Shown: positions 14,196 through 14,412 of the stretch, piece by piece
Layout: every line of letters starts with the position of its first letter
Position numbering within the stretch: the first letter of the stretch is position 1
From: an uncultured Arcobacter sp.
Lineage (GTDB): Bacteria > Campylobacterota > Campylobacteria > Campylobacterales > Arcobacteraceae
DNA: 14,412 nt
Direction of reading: 5' to 3'
Assembly (NCBI GenBank): GCA_937860115.1
Contig: CALMBI010000137.1
Span: 1 to 14,412, forward strand
Notes under the pieces: model-generated
What the model saw: the letters and a program-made list of their open reading frames with translations, nothing else
The model's database searches: none
Told to the model about the DNA's origin: nothing
Made by a program: the position numbers and the translations under genes

Positions 14196-14412
14196 ATGCA
14201 ATATATTATCAAAAGAGATGGTTCAAGGGATCAATTTAAACCTTACAAAATAGAGGATGCGATACAAAAAGCTTTTAAAAGTCAAAATGAAACTTACAAT
14301 AAAAATATCTTTCTTTCGGTGATAAAGCAAATAGAAAATAATCAGCAAAAATCGGTAGAAGATATCCAAGATATAATAGAAAAAACTCTTTTTAATTTTG
14401 GATATTTTGATG
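14196..14412 (+). CDS. nrdD: ATP-cone N-terminus, probably anaerobic ribonucleotide reductase (partial)
   Basis: The window ends 72 codons into this gene. It opens MQYIIKRDGSRDQFKPYKIE and continues with a helix AIQKAFKSQN and SVEDIQDIIEKTLFNFGYFD. This is the ATP-cone domain, the allosteric nucleotide-binding cap of ribonucleotide reductases. NrdD, the oxygen-sensitive class III enzyme, is the best guess because of its anaerobic neighbours and the FNR-type box. A class I or II reductase, or another ATP-cone protein, cannot be excluded without the catalytic part. AGGGAA (14183-14188) is the likely ribosome site. Confidence 0.6.
   Translation, partial: MQYIIKRDGSRDQFKPYKIEDAIQKAFKSQNETYNKNIFLSVIKQIENNQQKSVEDIQDIIEKTLFNFGYFD

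Noticed and set aside
1..14412. CRISPR arrays, tRNA or rRNA genes
   Set aside because: No spaced direct repeats and no cloverleaf or ribosomal RNA sequence noticed anywhere in the window.

Overview
The window is AT-rich and reads as a chromosomal piece from a Campylobacterota (epsilonproteobacterial) organism. The diagnostic trait is a periplasmic nitrate reductase locus in the order napA-G-H-B-F-(orf)-L-D, with no napC. This order, using NapGH as quinol dehydrogenase and carrying the WD40-like NapL, is typical of Wolinella, Sulfurospirillum, Arcobacter and Sulfurimonas relatives. I cannot name the genus from the sequence alone.

Layout. Positions 1-45 hold the last codons of a probable mobA. 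A short promoter region then leads to moeA (136-1353) and mobB (1370-1864), both for molybdenum cofactor (Moco) maturation. From 1861 to 3707 everything lies on the minus strand: a Crp/Fnr-type regulator (3707-3051), a NarX/PilJ-like nitrate-sensor protein without an output domain (3049-2063), a GC-rich REP-like hairpin (2037-2056), and a start-less orphan reading frame (to 1861). The nap operon runs on the plus strand from 3872 to 11528. It contains napA, napG, napH, napB, napF, an unrecognised 86-aa gene, napL, napD and an Aer/CetB-type stand-alone PAS protein, mostly with overlapping or abutting ends. Between this operon and the convergent moa genes (11529-11723) lies the 5' stump of an IS transposase, probably IS982-like. 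Minus-strand moaE, moaD, moaC and moaA follow (11724-14034). At the right edge, divergent from moaA, is the start of an ATP-cone protein, most likely the anaerobic ribonucleotide reductase NrdD.

How it fits together. NapA needs bis-MGD cofactor. MoaA and MoaC make cPMP, MoaD and MoaE add the dithiolene sulfurs, MoeA inserts molybdate, and MobA/MobB attach GMP. NapH and NapG pass electrons from menaquinol to NapB and NapA. NapF, NapD and NapL support maturation.

The strongest non-gene signal is a set of four perfect TTGA-N6-TCAA (FNR-type) boxes. They lie upstream of moeA, between the regulator and napA (two boxes), and between moaA and the ATP-cone gene. At three promoters (moeA, regulator, napA), and less clearly at moaA, the box centre falls 41.5 bp upstream of the start predicted from the best -10 element, the classical class II activator position. 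The local regulator has the matching E-x-x-S-R recognition helix but lacks the FNR iron-sulfur cysteines. I infer that it jointly controls nitrate reductase, its own gene and cofactor synthesis.
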